This document shows positions 27,283 to 36,721 of a stretch of 64,000 bases of DNA, piece by piece (within the stretch, counting starts at the first letter, position 1; each line of letters starts with the position of its first letter). The stretch lies in NCBI RefSeq assembly GCF_003546865.1, contig NZ_CP023434.1, forward strand, positions 930,001 through 994,000. Reading direction: 5' to 3'. The DNA is from Suicoccus acidiformans (GTDB lineage Bacteria > Bacillota > Bacilli > Lactobacillales > Aerococcaceae). The position numbers were made by a program, and so were the translations under genes. The notes beneath the pieces were generated by a model. The model saw nothing but the letters and a program-made list of their open reading frames with translations. It was not told where the DNA came from and did no database searches.

Positions 27283-27888
27283 TGCTCCAATTCGAGGCGG
27301 ACTTGTTTAACGCGTTCATGCTTTTGGTGGGCTTTCTTCGGCCTCTGCCATCTATCAGGCCATCTGGCCATGTTTTTGATACTTCTGGACCCATGAATAG
27401 ACATTGTTGTAGGATACGGCGTATTTCTCAGCAGTTTCTCTATAGGACATCCCGGTCTCTAGATAATCTTTGACAATCTCAATTTTTTCTTCTTGTGTTT
27501 TCTTCTGGCCTTTCATTGTATACACCTCGGGTTTAGGAACAACGTCCTTAATTTCTTCCCCTTTAGTATACTTGATTAGCCAGTTTCTTACAGTGCTGTG
27601 GGAAGGTATATTGTATTTTAGAGCGAGTTGTCTGATAGGTTCTTGATGATCAAGATACTCTTCAACAACAGCTAACTTGAAGTCATGACTGTAATGATTA
27701 TTGGAGGTCTTGGTTTGGATGCCAGAATAGCCATGGCTTCTATATTTAGTGACGTAATTAGAAAACGTTCGCTTGGATAAAAGTAGTCCATATTCTTCTC
27801 TCAACGTTCTATAGGATATACCGTTCTCTAAATACAAACGAATATATTTCTCTAGTTCACTATCTGAATGTTTCCTCCTTGAACGCAT
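27261..27888 (-). pseudogene. IS3-family OrfA remnant, frameshifted, OrfB missing
   Basis: An open part at 27355-27888 (177 codons) encodes helix-turn-helix modules of the OrfA type (IRLYLENGISYRTLREEYG; DYLETGMSYRETAEKYAVSY). It ends at YQKHGQMA because of a frameshift; the next frame continues DGLIDGRGRRKPTKS, the usual continuation. A second shift gives KHERVKQVRLELEQ before a stop at 27261. OrfB is absent. The probable IS end lies near 27892-27960, where CTCCCCCT and AGGGGGAG flank AAGTAG/CTACTT. The remnant overlaps the truncated start of the surface-protein gene. Confidence 0.72.
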
Positions 27889-28007
27889 AAAACTCCCCCT
27901 TAAGTAGATTTACTTTTTTAAGTGTCTACTTTAGGGGGAGCATATCACCGCCTAGAGGAGGGGATGTTTTAATGATAAAGATAATTGCACAAGGTTTCTT
28001 CAACGTC

Positions 28008-29552
28008 TTATATGGACCCGAAATTGTAGCCTAAGTTTGGAATGGTATATACTGGGGTTGAGCTGGTATCAAGCCAACGTTTCTGGAGTATTTCAATCAT
28101 ATAATCATAGAAAATGCTCAGTTCATCGACGGTCATCATATTTGATACGTAGACGATGCATTTGCCTTCAATTGGCTGCAAACTCAAATTGGTTATCATG
28201 ATGTCATAGTCAGATTCTTCCAATTCGCCTAAGTCGAGGTGTTTCTTGCTATAGATATCTATTTTAATGATGTCACCGACACACCTCTTTAGGGCACTTG
28301 CTAGATATCGTGCGTGATAGTGGTCATATTTACTGAGAACCAGGACACGAATAGGAGCATTTGTTGCTGAAAGTTGGCTGAGGGCCGTTTCCCAGAAAAT
28401 ACAGAGGGTGTAAATTAAATGATTTAACATATTCTCATCCACTGGCCGTTCAAGAAAATCGCGGTAACCTACTAGTCCACGGTATATATCTTGATAGAAA
28501 GCTGGGTACATTGATTCAACTTCCTCAACAAAGCGGCGTTTACGCGGGAAGAGAATCGGGGTCACATAGGTATCGAATTGATCCAAGTGAGCGGTATTAT
28601 GCAAATGATAAATTAATTCCTTACGGTTAGGAATCTCCAAACGGTGCATACTAGAGATATTAGTGAGCATCAAATTTAAGTAAGTTACGGATTGATTGAC
28701 ATAAGTATTCGCCTGCTGGGCCATGTAAAAGTCATCATGGTTGAAATAATAATACTCTCCTGTATATTCGGAAAAAAGTTGTTCCAAAAAATCCATGTTT
28801 AATTCGATATCGTAATGCTTTTTAAACTCAGCCTGGAAACGCCGGAAATCATGCATATCCAGGGCAATTTGATACATTGCTTGAATCTTGGAGTGATTGC
28901 TCTCAATGCGAAAGCCTTGCAAGGTCCGTGTCATAGCCACCGAAATATTCATTTTAACCATTTGCATCGAGGCGAAAGTCATCGGAACATTTAATAAATC
29001 AGTCAAGAAAACTAATAAATCAGTTATAAACGCTTCATCAATCATAGCAAAAGGCCAATCATAAATCGTATAACGCTCTGCATAAAATTCACTCAGAAAA
29101 TAACGGATACTTTTCTCATCACCGGAGAAATGATAAGGTCGTTTCTCTAAGCGAATTCCAAAAGTTTCCGTCAATACTTCATTTAAGTTATCCACATAGC
29201 GGCTGACCGTACTCGGGCTAACAAAAAGGGTGTCAGCCAGTGACGAGGTTGTATGATCCGGATTCTTGAATACTTCCTCAACAATATTTAAAGCAACCGA
29301 TTCTTTGTTGAAGTAGCGGTAAGCGTTCTCTAAGGGAATGCTCTCATTAATTATAAGGCGCATTTGAGAAGGGTTCGTCTCAACCTCAATCCCAATATCT
29401 CGAATTGAGTTTAAATCATTCCGTAAATTATGCGGGGAAGTTTCAAGCTTATCGGCTATCTCAGCAATATCTAGCCACTCTGTATGAGATTGATACAATT
29501 CTTCGACTAGCTCCAATCGTCTCAGTTGAGTTTGATGCAGAACTTCTCTCAT
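28008..29552 (-). CDS. Mga-type helix-turn-helix transcriptional regulator
   Basis: The 514-residue protein follows the Mga/AtxA architecture. An N-terminal HTH covers about 1-65 (LDIAEIADKLETSPHNLRND), a second Mga-type HTH about 80-135 (SSLADTLFVSPSTVSRYVDN). A long PRD-like helical region follows, and the end (about 410-500, from IRVLVLSKYDHYHARYLA) is EIIB-like. The start at 29552 (MREVLHQTQ) is preceded by TTGGAGG with 9 nt spacing. Such regulators answer to PTS phosphorylation in other species; the targets here are unknown. A paralogue is at 52445-53962. Confidence 0.83.
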   Translation of the reverse strand: MREVLHQTQLRRLELVEELYQSHTEWLDIAEIADKLETSPHNLRNDLNSIRDIGIEVETNPSQMRLIINESIPLENAYRYFNKESVALNIVEEVFKNPDHTTSSLADTLFVSPSTVSRYVDNLNEVLTETFGIRLEKRPYHFSGDEKSIRYFLSEFYAERYTIYDWPFAMIDEAFITDLLVFLTDLLNVPMTFASMQMVKMNISVAMTRTLQGFRIESNHSKIQAMYQIALDMHDFRRFQAEFKKHYDIELNMDFLEQLFSEYTGEYYYFNHDDFYMAQQANTYVNQSVTYLNLMLTNISSMHRLEIPNRKELIYHLHNTAHLDQFDTYVTPILFPRKRRFVEEVESMYPAFYQDIYRGLVGYRDFLERPVDENMLNHLIYTLCIFWETALSQLSATNAPIRVLVLSKYDHYHARYLASALKRCVGDIIKIDIYSKKHLDLGELEESDYDIMITNLSLQPIEGKCIVYVSNMMTVDELSIFYDYMIEILQKRWLDTSSTPVYTIPNLGYNFGSI

Positions 29553-29633
29553 ATGAATCATCCTCCAAAAAAAACAGTCATCCCATACAATATTTGAACA
29601 CTTAGCATTATTCAAATGTTTAATCTACAATCT

Positions 29634-29685
29634 AGTATAAATGAAATTGGATTAATTTGCACGTGTTTTATGCTAGTTTAAGTCA
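29634..29685 (+). repeat. 52-bp direct repeat, copy 1
   Basis: The 52 bp from AGTATAAATGAAATTGG to GTTTAAGTCA recur at 30019 with one mismatch. Within it TTGGAT, 16 nt and TATGCT look like a plus-strand promoter, and CACGTG is centrally placed. The surrounding 29553-30302 region has no gene. Confidence 0.75.
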
Positions 29686-30018
29686 CGGGACTTTGACACT
29701 TGCCAGCCTAAAAAATCTCTCTAAGCGTTGGTGTATAGTACTTTTATTGTCAAATATCTCGTGCATATTTTTCGTACTATTTTTTCATCAGCTACAAATA
29801 TGACAAAAACATTGTTATTATCGCATTTTCCTTGTATAAAAACCGCTCTATGAATTAGATTACTTTGACACTTATATTATACTTCATACTTCAAAAAATT
29901 AAATATTTTTGTATTAAAGCACGAATAGTACGCTTTTTTTGTTGGCATAAACTCCTCTGAAATGTTGATTTAAAGAGGCTTTAGGTACCCTTTGGCCTTT
30001 AGGAGTGTCAAACGCGAG

Positions 30019-30070
30019 AGTATAAATGAAATTGGATTAATTTGCACGTGCTTTATGCTAGTTTAAGTCA
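30019..30070 (+). repeat. 52-bp direct repeat, copy 2, upstream of mutS2
   Basis: Second copy, 385 bp downstream of the first, differing by one base (CACGTGC for CACGTGT). Its promoter-like elements face mutS2. Confidence 0.75.
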
Positions 30071-30302
30071 TTTTGCATTTAAAGGAACTTAAAAAATGGC
30101 AACTGTAATCCTTAGAATGATTCTGATGGAAGTAAATATAATAAGTAATACAGCTGTTTAAAACAATTAAAAATGATATTCTGAAATAATAAAGATAATT
30201 AAATTTATGAATAAGAAAAGCCACTTCAAGACAATAACTTTCAGCGATGCATGCCGAGAGATACTTTGTTATAATAAACTAACGAACTTATGGAAAGGAA
30301 AG

Positions 30303-32675
30303 GTGACTTTGGCGCAAGATAAAGTTTATGACATTCTAGAATTTGAAAAGATACAACAAGCTGTCGCTGATGAGACACAGACGGAAGGTGGCGCTGCGTT
30401 AGCTCGTCGGATGAAACCGACGAAGAATCTACGGACTTTGAGGTACTGGCAAGATGAAACAGCACAAAGTTTGATGTTAATTCAAGCGAACCAGGCTATG
30501 CCTATTCCGCGTCTGAATGATGTGACGGTGTCATTGAAGCGACTCACTGTAGGGGCTTCTTTAAATGGGCCTGAGATTGCAGAAATCGGTCGGTTATTAA
30601 CTTCTGTGCGCCAAGTGGTGCAATTTTTCGAACAGCAGGCGCAAGAAGATAAGACGTATCCAGCATTAGCCCACTGGGTGGAGCAATGTGTGAGTTTGCC
30701 GGAAGTGAGCCAAGCGATTCGCCAGGCTCTGAGTGAAGATGGGAGTGTATTGACCTCGGCTTCGGTAGAATTGACCCGGATTCGCCGCCAACAAAGTGCT
30801 TTGGAGAATCAAGTCCGCGACCAATTGAATCAAATTGTCAAGAAGCAAGGCAATATTCTCTCCGATAGCATTATTACCATCCGGAATAATCGCTACGTCT
30901 TACCGGTTAAGACGGATTTTAGCGGGCAAATGCCAGGGACAGTGCATGATCAAAGTAGTACTGGCCAAACATTGTATATAGAACCCCAGTCGGTGGTGCA
31001 ACTCAATAATCGACGCTCTGAGCTGCAGGTGGCGGAGCGACGGGAGATTGAGCGGATTTTATTCGAGTTGAGCCAGCAGATGATGCCTTATACGGATGAC
31101 ATTAGCCAAAATCAGCGTATGCTAAGCCGTTTGGATTATATTCAAGCTCGGGCCCTCTACGCTCAGAAAATAGATGCAACTAAGCCAAGCTTCAGTCAAG
31201 AGCAGCACGTGGCCTTATGGCAGGCACGCCATCCTTTATTAGACCCTGAAGATGTTGTGGCGAATGATATCTTACTCGGGGAAGAATATCGGGCCTTAAT
31301 TATTACTGGTCCGAATACAGGCGGGAAGACGATATTGCTCAAGACCTTAGGTTTGCTTCAATTAATGGGTCAATCGGGCTTGCATATTCCTGCGGAAACT
31401 GGCAGCCAATTAGGTATTTTCGATGCGGTTTATGCTGATATTGGGGATGAACAGTCGATCGAGCAGAGTTTATCAACCTTCTCGGGACATATGACGAATA
31501 TTGTCAGTATCCTTGAACGGATGACGGGTCAATCCTTGCTCTTATTCGATGAATTAGGTTCCGGAACGGATCCTCAGGAAGGGGCCGCTTTGGCGATGGC
31601 AATTCTGGAATATGTGCGCAAACGTGGGGTGAGCGTAATGGCGACTACACACTATCCGGAATTGAAGGTTTATGCGCATGAAACGCCGTCGACGATTAAT
31701 GCGAGCATGGAATTTAATAGTGAAACGCTTTCGCCGACTTACCGCTTATTGATTGGGATTCCAGGACGGAGTAATGCGTTGGATATTTCTGAACGCTTAG
31801 GTCTTCCACAAGAAGTCCTAGAGATGGCGCGCAGTGGAGTCTCCAGAGATGACCGCTCCTTAAATGAGATGGTGGCCAACTTAGAACGCGAGCGACGTGA
31901 AGCAGAAGCGGATCATCGTCAAGCAGAAGTCCGCTTGGAAGAAGCAGAGCAGTTGTACCAGGATTTATATCGTGAGTATAATCGCTGGCTGGAACAAAAG
32001 CAGCAAATTGCTGTGAAGGCTCGCGAGGAAGCCAATGAGAAAGTTGCCCAAACCCAGGCGGAAGCGGAGCGTATTCTCTCTGATATTCGTGACTTGCAGT
32101 TGGAACAAGGGCAGGCTAATACGATTAAAGAACATACCTTAATTGAGAAACGCTCGGAATTTGATGAATTGAAGCAACCAGCTGAACTGCGTAGTAATAA
32201 GGTATTGAAGAAGGCCAAAAGGGCTCGTCAAGAAGAAGCTTTACAAGTAGGCGACGATGTGGAGGTGACCTCTTATGGTCAGCGCGGTACGATTGTGGAA
32301 CAGTTGAGCCAGAATGAGTATGTTGTCCAAATGGGAATCTTGAAGATGAAGTTACCAGCCGAAGATTTGGAACGGATTGAGAAAGCCGAAACGAAACAGC
32401 GCGTTAACGTTCAGCGCCAAGCTGGTAGTAAGGTGCAGACGACTTTGGATATTCGAGGTGAACGCTACGAAGATGGTTTAAAGCGAGTAGGTCAATATTT
32501 AGACCAAGCCTTACTGTCTAATCATCCAATGGTAACAATCATTCATGGTAAAGGGACGGGAGCTTTGCGCCAAGGTGTTCAGGACTTATTGCGCAAGCAT
32601 CCGCAAGTAGAGCGGTTTGAGTATTCTGCACCGAATGCGGGGGGCAATGGTTCCACCGTCGTGTATTTCGAATAA
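30303..32675 (+). CDS. mutS2: Endonuclease MutS2 / ribosome-collision factor
   Basis: MutS2 has a MutS-like ATPase and a C-terminal Smr nuclease domain. In B. subtilis it is also known as RqcU, acting on collided ribosomes. Here Walker A is GPNTGGKT (about residue 335), Walker B region LLFDELGSGTDP. A coiled coil lies at about 520-630 and the Smr domain at about 715-790 (LDIRGERYEDG, IIHGKGTGAL). I start at a GTG (30303) in GGAAAGGTGACT, giving 790 residues, the family norm; an upstream ATG (30207) adds 32 unlike residues. It is normally in an operon with zapA and cvpA, but is separated here. Confidence 0.93.
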   Translation: MTLAQDKVYDILEFEKIQQAVADETQTEGGAALARRMKPTKNLRTLRYWQDETAQSLMLIQANQAMPIPRLNDVTVSLKRLTVGASLNGPEIAEIGRLLTSVRQVVQFFEQQAQEDKTYPALAHWVEQCVSLPEVSQAIRQALSEDGSVLTSASVELTRIRRQQSALENQVRDQLNQIVKKQGNILSDSIITIRNNRYVLPVKTDFSGQMPGTVHDQSSTGQTLYIEPQSVVQLNNRRSELQVAERREIERILFELSQQMMPYTDDISQNQRMLSRLDYIQARALYAQKIDATKPSFSQEQHVALWQARHPLLDPEDVVANDILLGEEYRALIITGPNTGGKTILLKTLGLLQLMGQSGLHIPAETGSQLGIFDAVYADIGDEQSIEQSLSTFSGHMTNIVSILERMTGQSLLLFDELGSGTDPQEGAALAMAILEYVRKRGVSVMATTHYPELKVYAHETPSTINASMEFNSETLSPTYRLLIGIPGRSNALDISERLGLPQEVLEMARSGVSRDDRSLNEMVANLERERREAEADHRQAEVRLEEAEQLYQDLYREYNRWLEQKQQIAVKAREEANEKVAQTQAEAERILSDIRDLQLEQGQANTIKEHTLIEKRSEFDELKQPAELRSNKVLKKAKRARQEEALQVGDDVEVTSYGQRGTIVEQLSQNEYVVQMGILKMKLPAEDLERIEKAETKQRVNVQRQAGSKVQTTLDIRGERYEDGLKRVGQYLDQALLSNHPMVTIIHGKGTGALRQGVQDLLRKHPQVERFEYSAPNAGGNGSTVVYFE

Positions 32676-32743
32676 GCATATTCTTCGCTTCAGTGGTTGA
32701 ATGCTGATAGAATAAAGGTGAAGAAAAGAGAGGAGTGTGCAAG

Positions 32744-33055
32744 ATGATACAGGCAATTAGTGATGCACAATTTAATGAATTAACCGCTTCAGGGGTTACC
32801 TTAACTGACTTTTGGGCACCTTGGTGTGGTCCTTGCCGGATGCAGTCTCCGGTTATTGATGAGTTAAGTGAAGAAATGGAAGGTCAAGTAGGCTTTTACA
32901 AGGTAAACGTGGATGAGGAGCAAGAGACAGCCCGAGAATTTGGTATTATGTCTATTCCTACTTTATTGATTAAGAAAGACGGCGAAGTGATGGAGAAATT
33001 AGTTGGCTTCCATGATAAAAATCGTTTGAAAGATATTTTAAGTGAATATATTTAA
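32744..33055 (+). CDS. trxA: Thioredoxin
   Basis: This is a 103-residue thioredoxin with the active site WAPWCGPCRMQSP and the cis-Pro loop SIPTLLI. It reduces protein disulfides in the cytoplasm. The start at 32744 (MIQAISD) lies 8 nt after AGGAG. It follows mutS2 by about 70 nt and probably shares its transcript; mutS2-trxA adjacency is common in Lactobacillales. Confidence 0.94.
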   Translation: MIQAISDAQFNELTASGVTLTDFWAPWCGPCRMQSPVIDELSEEMEGQVGFYKVNVDEEQETAREFGIMSIPTLLIKKDGEVMEKLVGFHDKNRLKDILSEYI

Positions 33056-33060
33056 TGAAG

Positions 33061-33092
33061 AGAGAGAGCAGCTTTGATTGCTCTCTTTTTTT
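33061..33092 (+). terminator. Terminator after trxA
   Basis: AGAGAGAGCAG and TTGCTCTCT pair around a short loop and are followed by TTTTTTT. Confidence 0.9.
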
Positions 33093-33263
33093 AATTGAGT
33101 TGTCTTTTCAAAGAAGTGAGTTTCGCTTTATCTTGTGAAACAATTTCACAGTGATAGTGTCAAGCTTTGGAAATTATCACTAAAAGTTAAGTTGAATTTT
33201 GTGCAATCGGAGAGTCATTTTGTTACACTAGTATTAAGAAAATAAAATGGAGGCGTATAAATT

Positions 33264-34373
33264 ATGATTATTGGAATTCCAAAAGAAATCAAGAACAATG
33301 AGAATCGTGTCGCCATCGCACCTGGGAATGTCTCAAATTTAGTAGATGCAGGTCATGAAGTGCGCATCGAGACAGGGGCTGGCTTAGGTTCTAGCTTTAC
33401 TGACGAAGATTACACAAAATACGGAGCCACCATTGTAGATAGTGCGGAGGATGCTTGGGCAGCAGAACTTGTAGTTAAAGTAAAAGAGCCTTTGGAAAGT
33501 GAATACAAATACTTCCGCGAAGGTATGATTCTAATGACTTACTTGCACCTAGCTAACGATGATGCTCTAACAGATGCTTTAATCGAATCAGGTGTTACAG
33601 GTGTTGCGTATGAAACGATGGTCCTCAATGGAACCTTACCACTCTTGAATCCAATGAGTGAGATTGCGGGTAGCTATGCAATCCAAATTGGTTCACATTA
33701 CCTTGAGAAGCATCAGGGCGGTAAAGGGGTTCTCCTTGGTGGTGTCCCAGGTGTTAAGAAAGGTAAAGTTGTCATCATTGGTGGTGGTACAGTTGGTGAG
33801 AACGCGGCCCGTATCGCTTTAGGTATGGGAGCTTATGTAACTATGCTTGATGTGAATATTGAGCGTTTGAAAGACTTGAATAATATCTTTGGTGGCCAAG
33901 TTGAAACACGCTTTTCTGATTCTTTCAATATTGCTGAATCAGTTAAAGATGCAGATATTGTTGTTGGCTCTGTGCTCATCCCTGGTCGCAAGGCGCCTAT
34001 CCTAGTGACTAAGGAAATGATTCAATCGATGGAACCTGGCTCAGTTGTGATTGATATCGCAGTGGACCAAGGGGGCAACTTCGAGACTACGGAACATCCA
34101 ACAACTCACCAAGATCCAATCTATGTTCGTGAAGGTATTGTTCACTATGCAGTCGCAAACATTCCTGGTGCCGTACCACAAACAGCTAGTATGGCTTTAA
34201 CGAATGCAACCATGTCTTATGTTGCACAAATCGCAGCCAAAGGTATCGAGCAAGCAGCTAGGGATAACTCAACAATCTTTACCGGAGTTAATACAGCGAA
34301 AGGTCACTTAACCAATGAAGGTGTCGCAGAAACTTCTAAGCATGATTTCGTTGCTTACGATACATTAATTTAA
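33264..34373 (+). CDS. ald: Alanine dehydrogenase
   Basis: Ald interconverts L-alanine and pyruvate with NAD and ammonia. The protein has 369 residues, the family length. The N-terminal signature is [20 protein letters not shown] with substrate-binding Arg and Lys. The catalytic His is in YLHLANDD and the NAD-binding Rossmann motif is [17 protein letters not shown] (about 170-185). The ATG at 33264 follows TGGAGGCG. It is monocistronic, with a terminator just after. Confidence 0.95.
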   Translation: MIIGIPKEIKNNENRVAIAPGNVSNLVDAGHEVRIETGAGLGSSFTDEDYTKYGATIVDSAEDAWAAELVVKVKEPLESEYKYFREGMILMTYLHLANDDALTDALIESGVTGVAYETMVLNGTLPLLNPMSEIAGSYAIQIGSHYLEKHQGGKGVLLGGVPGVKKGKVVIIGGGTVGENAARIALGMGAYVTMLDVNIERLKDLNNIFGGQVETRFSDSFNIAESVKDADIVVGSVLIPGRKAPILVTKEMIQSMEPGSVVIDIAVDQGGNFETTEHPTTHQDPIYVREGIVHYAVANIPGAVPQTASMALTNATMSYVAQIAAKGIEQAARDNSTIFTGVNTAKGHLTNEGVAETSKHDFVAYDTLI

Positions 34374-34416
34374 GATAAGTAAATGGTGCGCGATTTGGTG
34401 CATTATACATGAAGCC

Positions 34417-34450
34417 AAACCCAGGGAGCTATTGTTCTCTGGGTTTGTTT
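34417..34450 (+). terminator. Terminator after ald
   Basis: AAACCCAGGGAG and CTCTGGGTTTG form the stem, then TTT. Confidence 0.85.
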
Positions 34451-34588
34451 CTAGTATGTGATAAGGGCAAGCAGAATGAGGGAGCCTACTTACTTGTTTG
34501 ACCTACCTTGGGTCGTATGGATAGATATCATGAAGTAAATTCGGTCATGTATGTTATACTAAAAGAAATCTTTGGAAAGGGTGATTCC

Positions 34589-36250
34589 ATGAATAGTCAA
34601 CGCGGTCAGGCCCAAGAAGCTTGGCAATCCTTCCGTGACCAATGGCGCCAAAAGAGTTTACCCAAGTATAAGTGGCGTAAATTGTATCTTGTTTTATTTC
34701 TGTTTATCGCAATTTATTATTACTTTGTCTTACCACCGATTCACTATGCATCGATGGACTTCTGGTTCTTCCTATTTCTTATCACAACCGGAATTCTGGC
34801 CATTGAGGCTTTGGTAGATTTATCACGACTCAATGATCCTAGTCCAAGCGGCAAAGCCAGTCGCAAGTATAAAGGGTACTTCGGCTTCTGGTTAGTGGCG
34901 CTATTGGTTGGCGGTGTGTCATATGTCGTCTTCTCTCCAGTCTTCTTTTCTGGAGGCTATGCGTCGATGATTGACGTCAAGGAGCAAAGTTTCGAAGAAG
35001 ATTTTCCCGAAACTGATTTGAACCAAATTCCCCTCGTTGACCGGGATACTGCTGAGCGCTTGGGGAATCGGCATCTGGGGGCTTTGACGGATTTAATTTC
35101 ACAGTTCGAGGCGGCCGATGACTACACACAAATTAGTAAGGACGGCTACCCTTATCGGGTCACACCTTTGGAATACGTAGATTTCTTCCGTTGGTTGAAT
35201 AATTTCAGAATTGGTATCCCGCACTATATTCAAGTTGATAATGTGACTGGGGAAGTAACGATAGAGACGCCGGAAGCTCCGATGAAGTATAGTTATTCAG
35301 ATATTCTGCACCGAGATGTGCTGCGACGCTTGCGTTTAAGTCATCCCTTTACTCTATTTAACCATCCAACTTTTGAAGTCGATGATTCAGGTCATCCATA
35401 TTACATTGCGACGACTTATCATCGTAATTTCTTCTTGCGCGAGCCGGAAGTAAGTGGCGTCATTACCTTGGATGCTGTAACAGGTGAAACCGAACTCTAT
35501 GAATTGGGTTCGGTGCCAACTTGGATTGACCGTGTTTATAGTTCAGACTTGATATTGCATCAGTTGAAGATGTGGGGACGCTATCAAGGCGGCTTTTGGA
35601 ATTCGCTTTTTGCCCAGAAAGGGGTAACGGAGCCGACGGAAGGTTATAACTACTTGCCGATTGGCGATGATTTGTATCTGTATACCGGGATCACTTCGGT
35701 GGTGGCCGATGATTCGAATATTGGCTTTGTGCTGGTGAATTTGCGTACCAAAGAAGCGACGATGTATCCGCTCACGGCAGCTGAAGAATTCTCTGCGATG
35801 CGCTCTGCCGAAGGGAGTGTACAGGAGACAAGTTATGCCGCGACCTTCCCGCTATTAATCAATATTCAGGGCAAACCTTTGTATATTCTGACCTTGAAGG
35901 ACAATTCGGGCTTAATTAAGGAATACGCCTTAGTTGATGCACAAAATTACCAACGGGTCTATACTGCCCCATCGGTTGAACGCTTGTTAGATTTATATGC
36001 GCAGGAGAATCCAGTAGATGTGGAGAACTTGCCAAGTCTCGACGAGTTGGAGACAAAAGTTGGTGAGGTGGAATCCGTAGAAGCGGTGGTGGTAGATGGT
36101 AATACCGTTTACTATTTCCTAGTAGATGGCCAAGTTTACCGTGCACCTATTGCCTTGAATGAGGCCTTGCCTTTTGTTGAAGCTGGCGATGATGTTCAGT
36201 TCAAAGCTTACGAAGATGGATTAGTGCAGGAAATTCAGTTGGATCATTAG
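34589..36250 (+). CDS. Unknown membrane-anchored protein with large outer domain
   Basis: I do not recognise this 553-residue protein. Residues 1-32 are basic and cytoplasmic. Three membrane helices follow (about 33-50 YLVLFLFIAIYYYFVLP, about 58-75, about 100-120 FGFWLVALLVGGVSYVV), and the remaining 430 residues should face outside. Two segments, NVTGEVTIETP and LDAVTGETELYELG, resemble the repeated strand pattern of PepSY/YpmB-like domains, suggesting protease or cell-wall related regulation, but weakly. The start has GGAAAGGGTGA upstream, and TATGTTATACT 35 nt before is an extended -10 candidate. It stands alone. Confidence 0.7.
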   Translation: MNSQRGQAQEAWQSFRDQWRQKSLPKYKWRKLYLVLFLFIAIYYYFVLPPIHYASMDFWFFLFLITTGILAIEALVDLSRLNDPSPSGKASRKYKGYFGFWLVALLVGGVSYVVFSPVFFSGGYASMIDVKEQSFEEDFPETDLNQIPLVDRDTAERLGNRHLGALTDLISQFEAADDYTQISKDGYPYRVTPLEYVDFFRWLNNFRIGIPHYIQVDNVTGEVTIETPEAPMKYSYSDILHRDVLRRLRLSHPFTLFNHPTFEVDDSGHPYYIATTYHRNFFLREPEVSGVITLDAVTGETELYELGSVPTWIDRVYSSDLILHQLKMWGRYQGGFWNSLFAQKGVTEPTEGYNYLPIGDDLYLYTGITSVVADDSNIGFVLVNLRTKEATMYPLTAAEEFSAMRSAEGSVQETSYAATFPLLINIQGKPLYILTLKDNSGLIKEYALVDAQNYQRVYTAPSVERLLDLYAQENPVDVENLPSLDELETKVGEVESVEAVVVDGNTVYYFLVDGQVYRAPIALNEALPFVEAGDDVQFKAYEDGLVQEIQLDH

Positions 36251-36263
36251 TTAAGCGCAAGAA

Positions 36264-36303
36264 AGTTGGAGTTCTCTATAATAGAGCCTTCAGCTTTTTT
36301 TGT
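36264..36303 (+). terminator. Probable terminator after the membrane protein gene
   Basis: AGTTGGAG and CTTCAGCT pair (with G:T pairs) around TCTCTATAATAGAG-type sequence, which also pairs; a run of T follows. Confidence 0.7.
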
Positions 36304-36356
36304 GACTTGGTGGTATCGGATGAAAGCTTAGGATTTCAAAATAACTCTAGCCCGGA

Positions 36357-36467
36357 CCTGCCTTGCATAATTATACAAGGTATGCTGAAATACTCTCTCC
36401 TGAATAATGCAGTTTTATCAACATTCAGTCATAATGATATTCATTGAGGCGTATCATTTAGGGGGAG
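36357..36467 (+). repeat. Dispersed ~110-bp palindromic element, copy A
   Basis: The element begins CCTGCCTTGCATAATTATAC, contains a CTCTCTCCTGAATAATGCAG segment and a Fur-box-like centre (CAGTCATAATGATATTCATT), and ends TTTAGGGGGAG. Copies B (54681-54788, reversed) and C (62222-62315) share all blocks. The CTCC...GGAG ends can pair, so the whole folds into a long hairpin. Confidence 0.75.
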
Positions 36468-36721
36468 TTAGAGAATTACTAGTTTATGCTGTTTGTCAGG
36501 GTGCAGAATGGGTTGGAATATGGTTGTGGTTTTTAACTCAGATTGTCTCTTACAAATATATCTTTCCACGTTCATAACTGAGCGTCCTTCACTTTCAGTG
36601 GCTAGTTAATTGGATACAAGATGATTAATTTTCTTAGAATTTAATAAGTTTTTTTGCGATGAATAATTGTGAAAGCGGGTGGGTTCGTTTATAATATTGT
36701 GTATGAAAGTGAGGGATAGAT

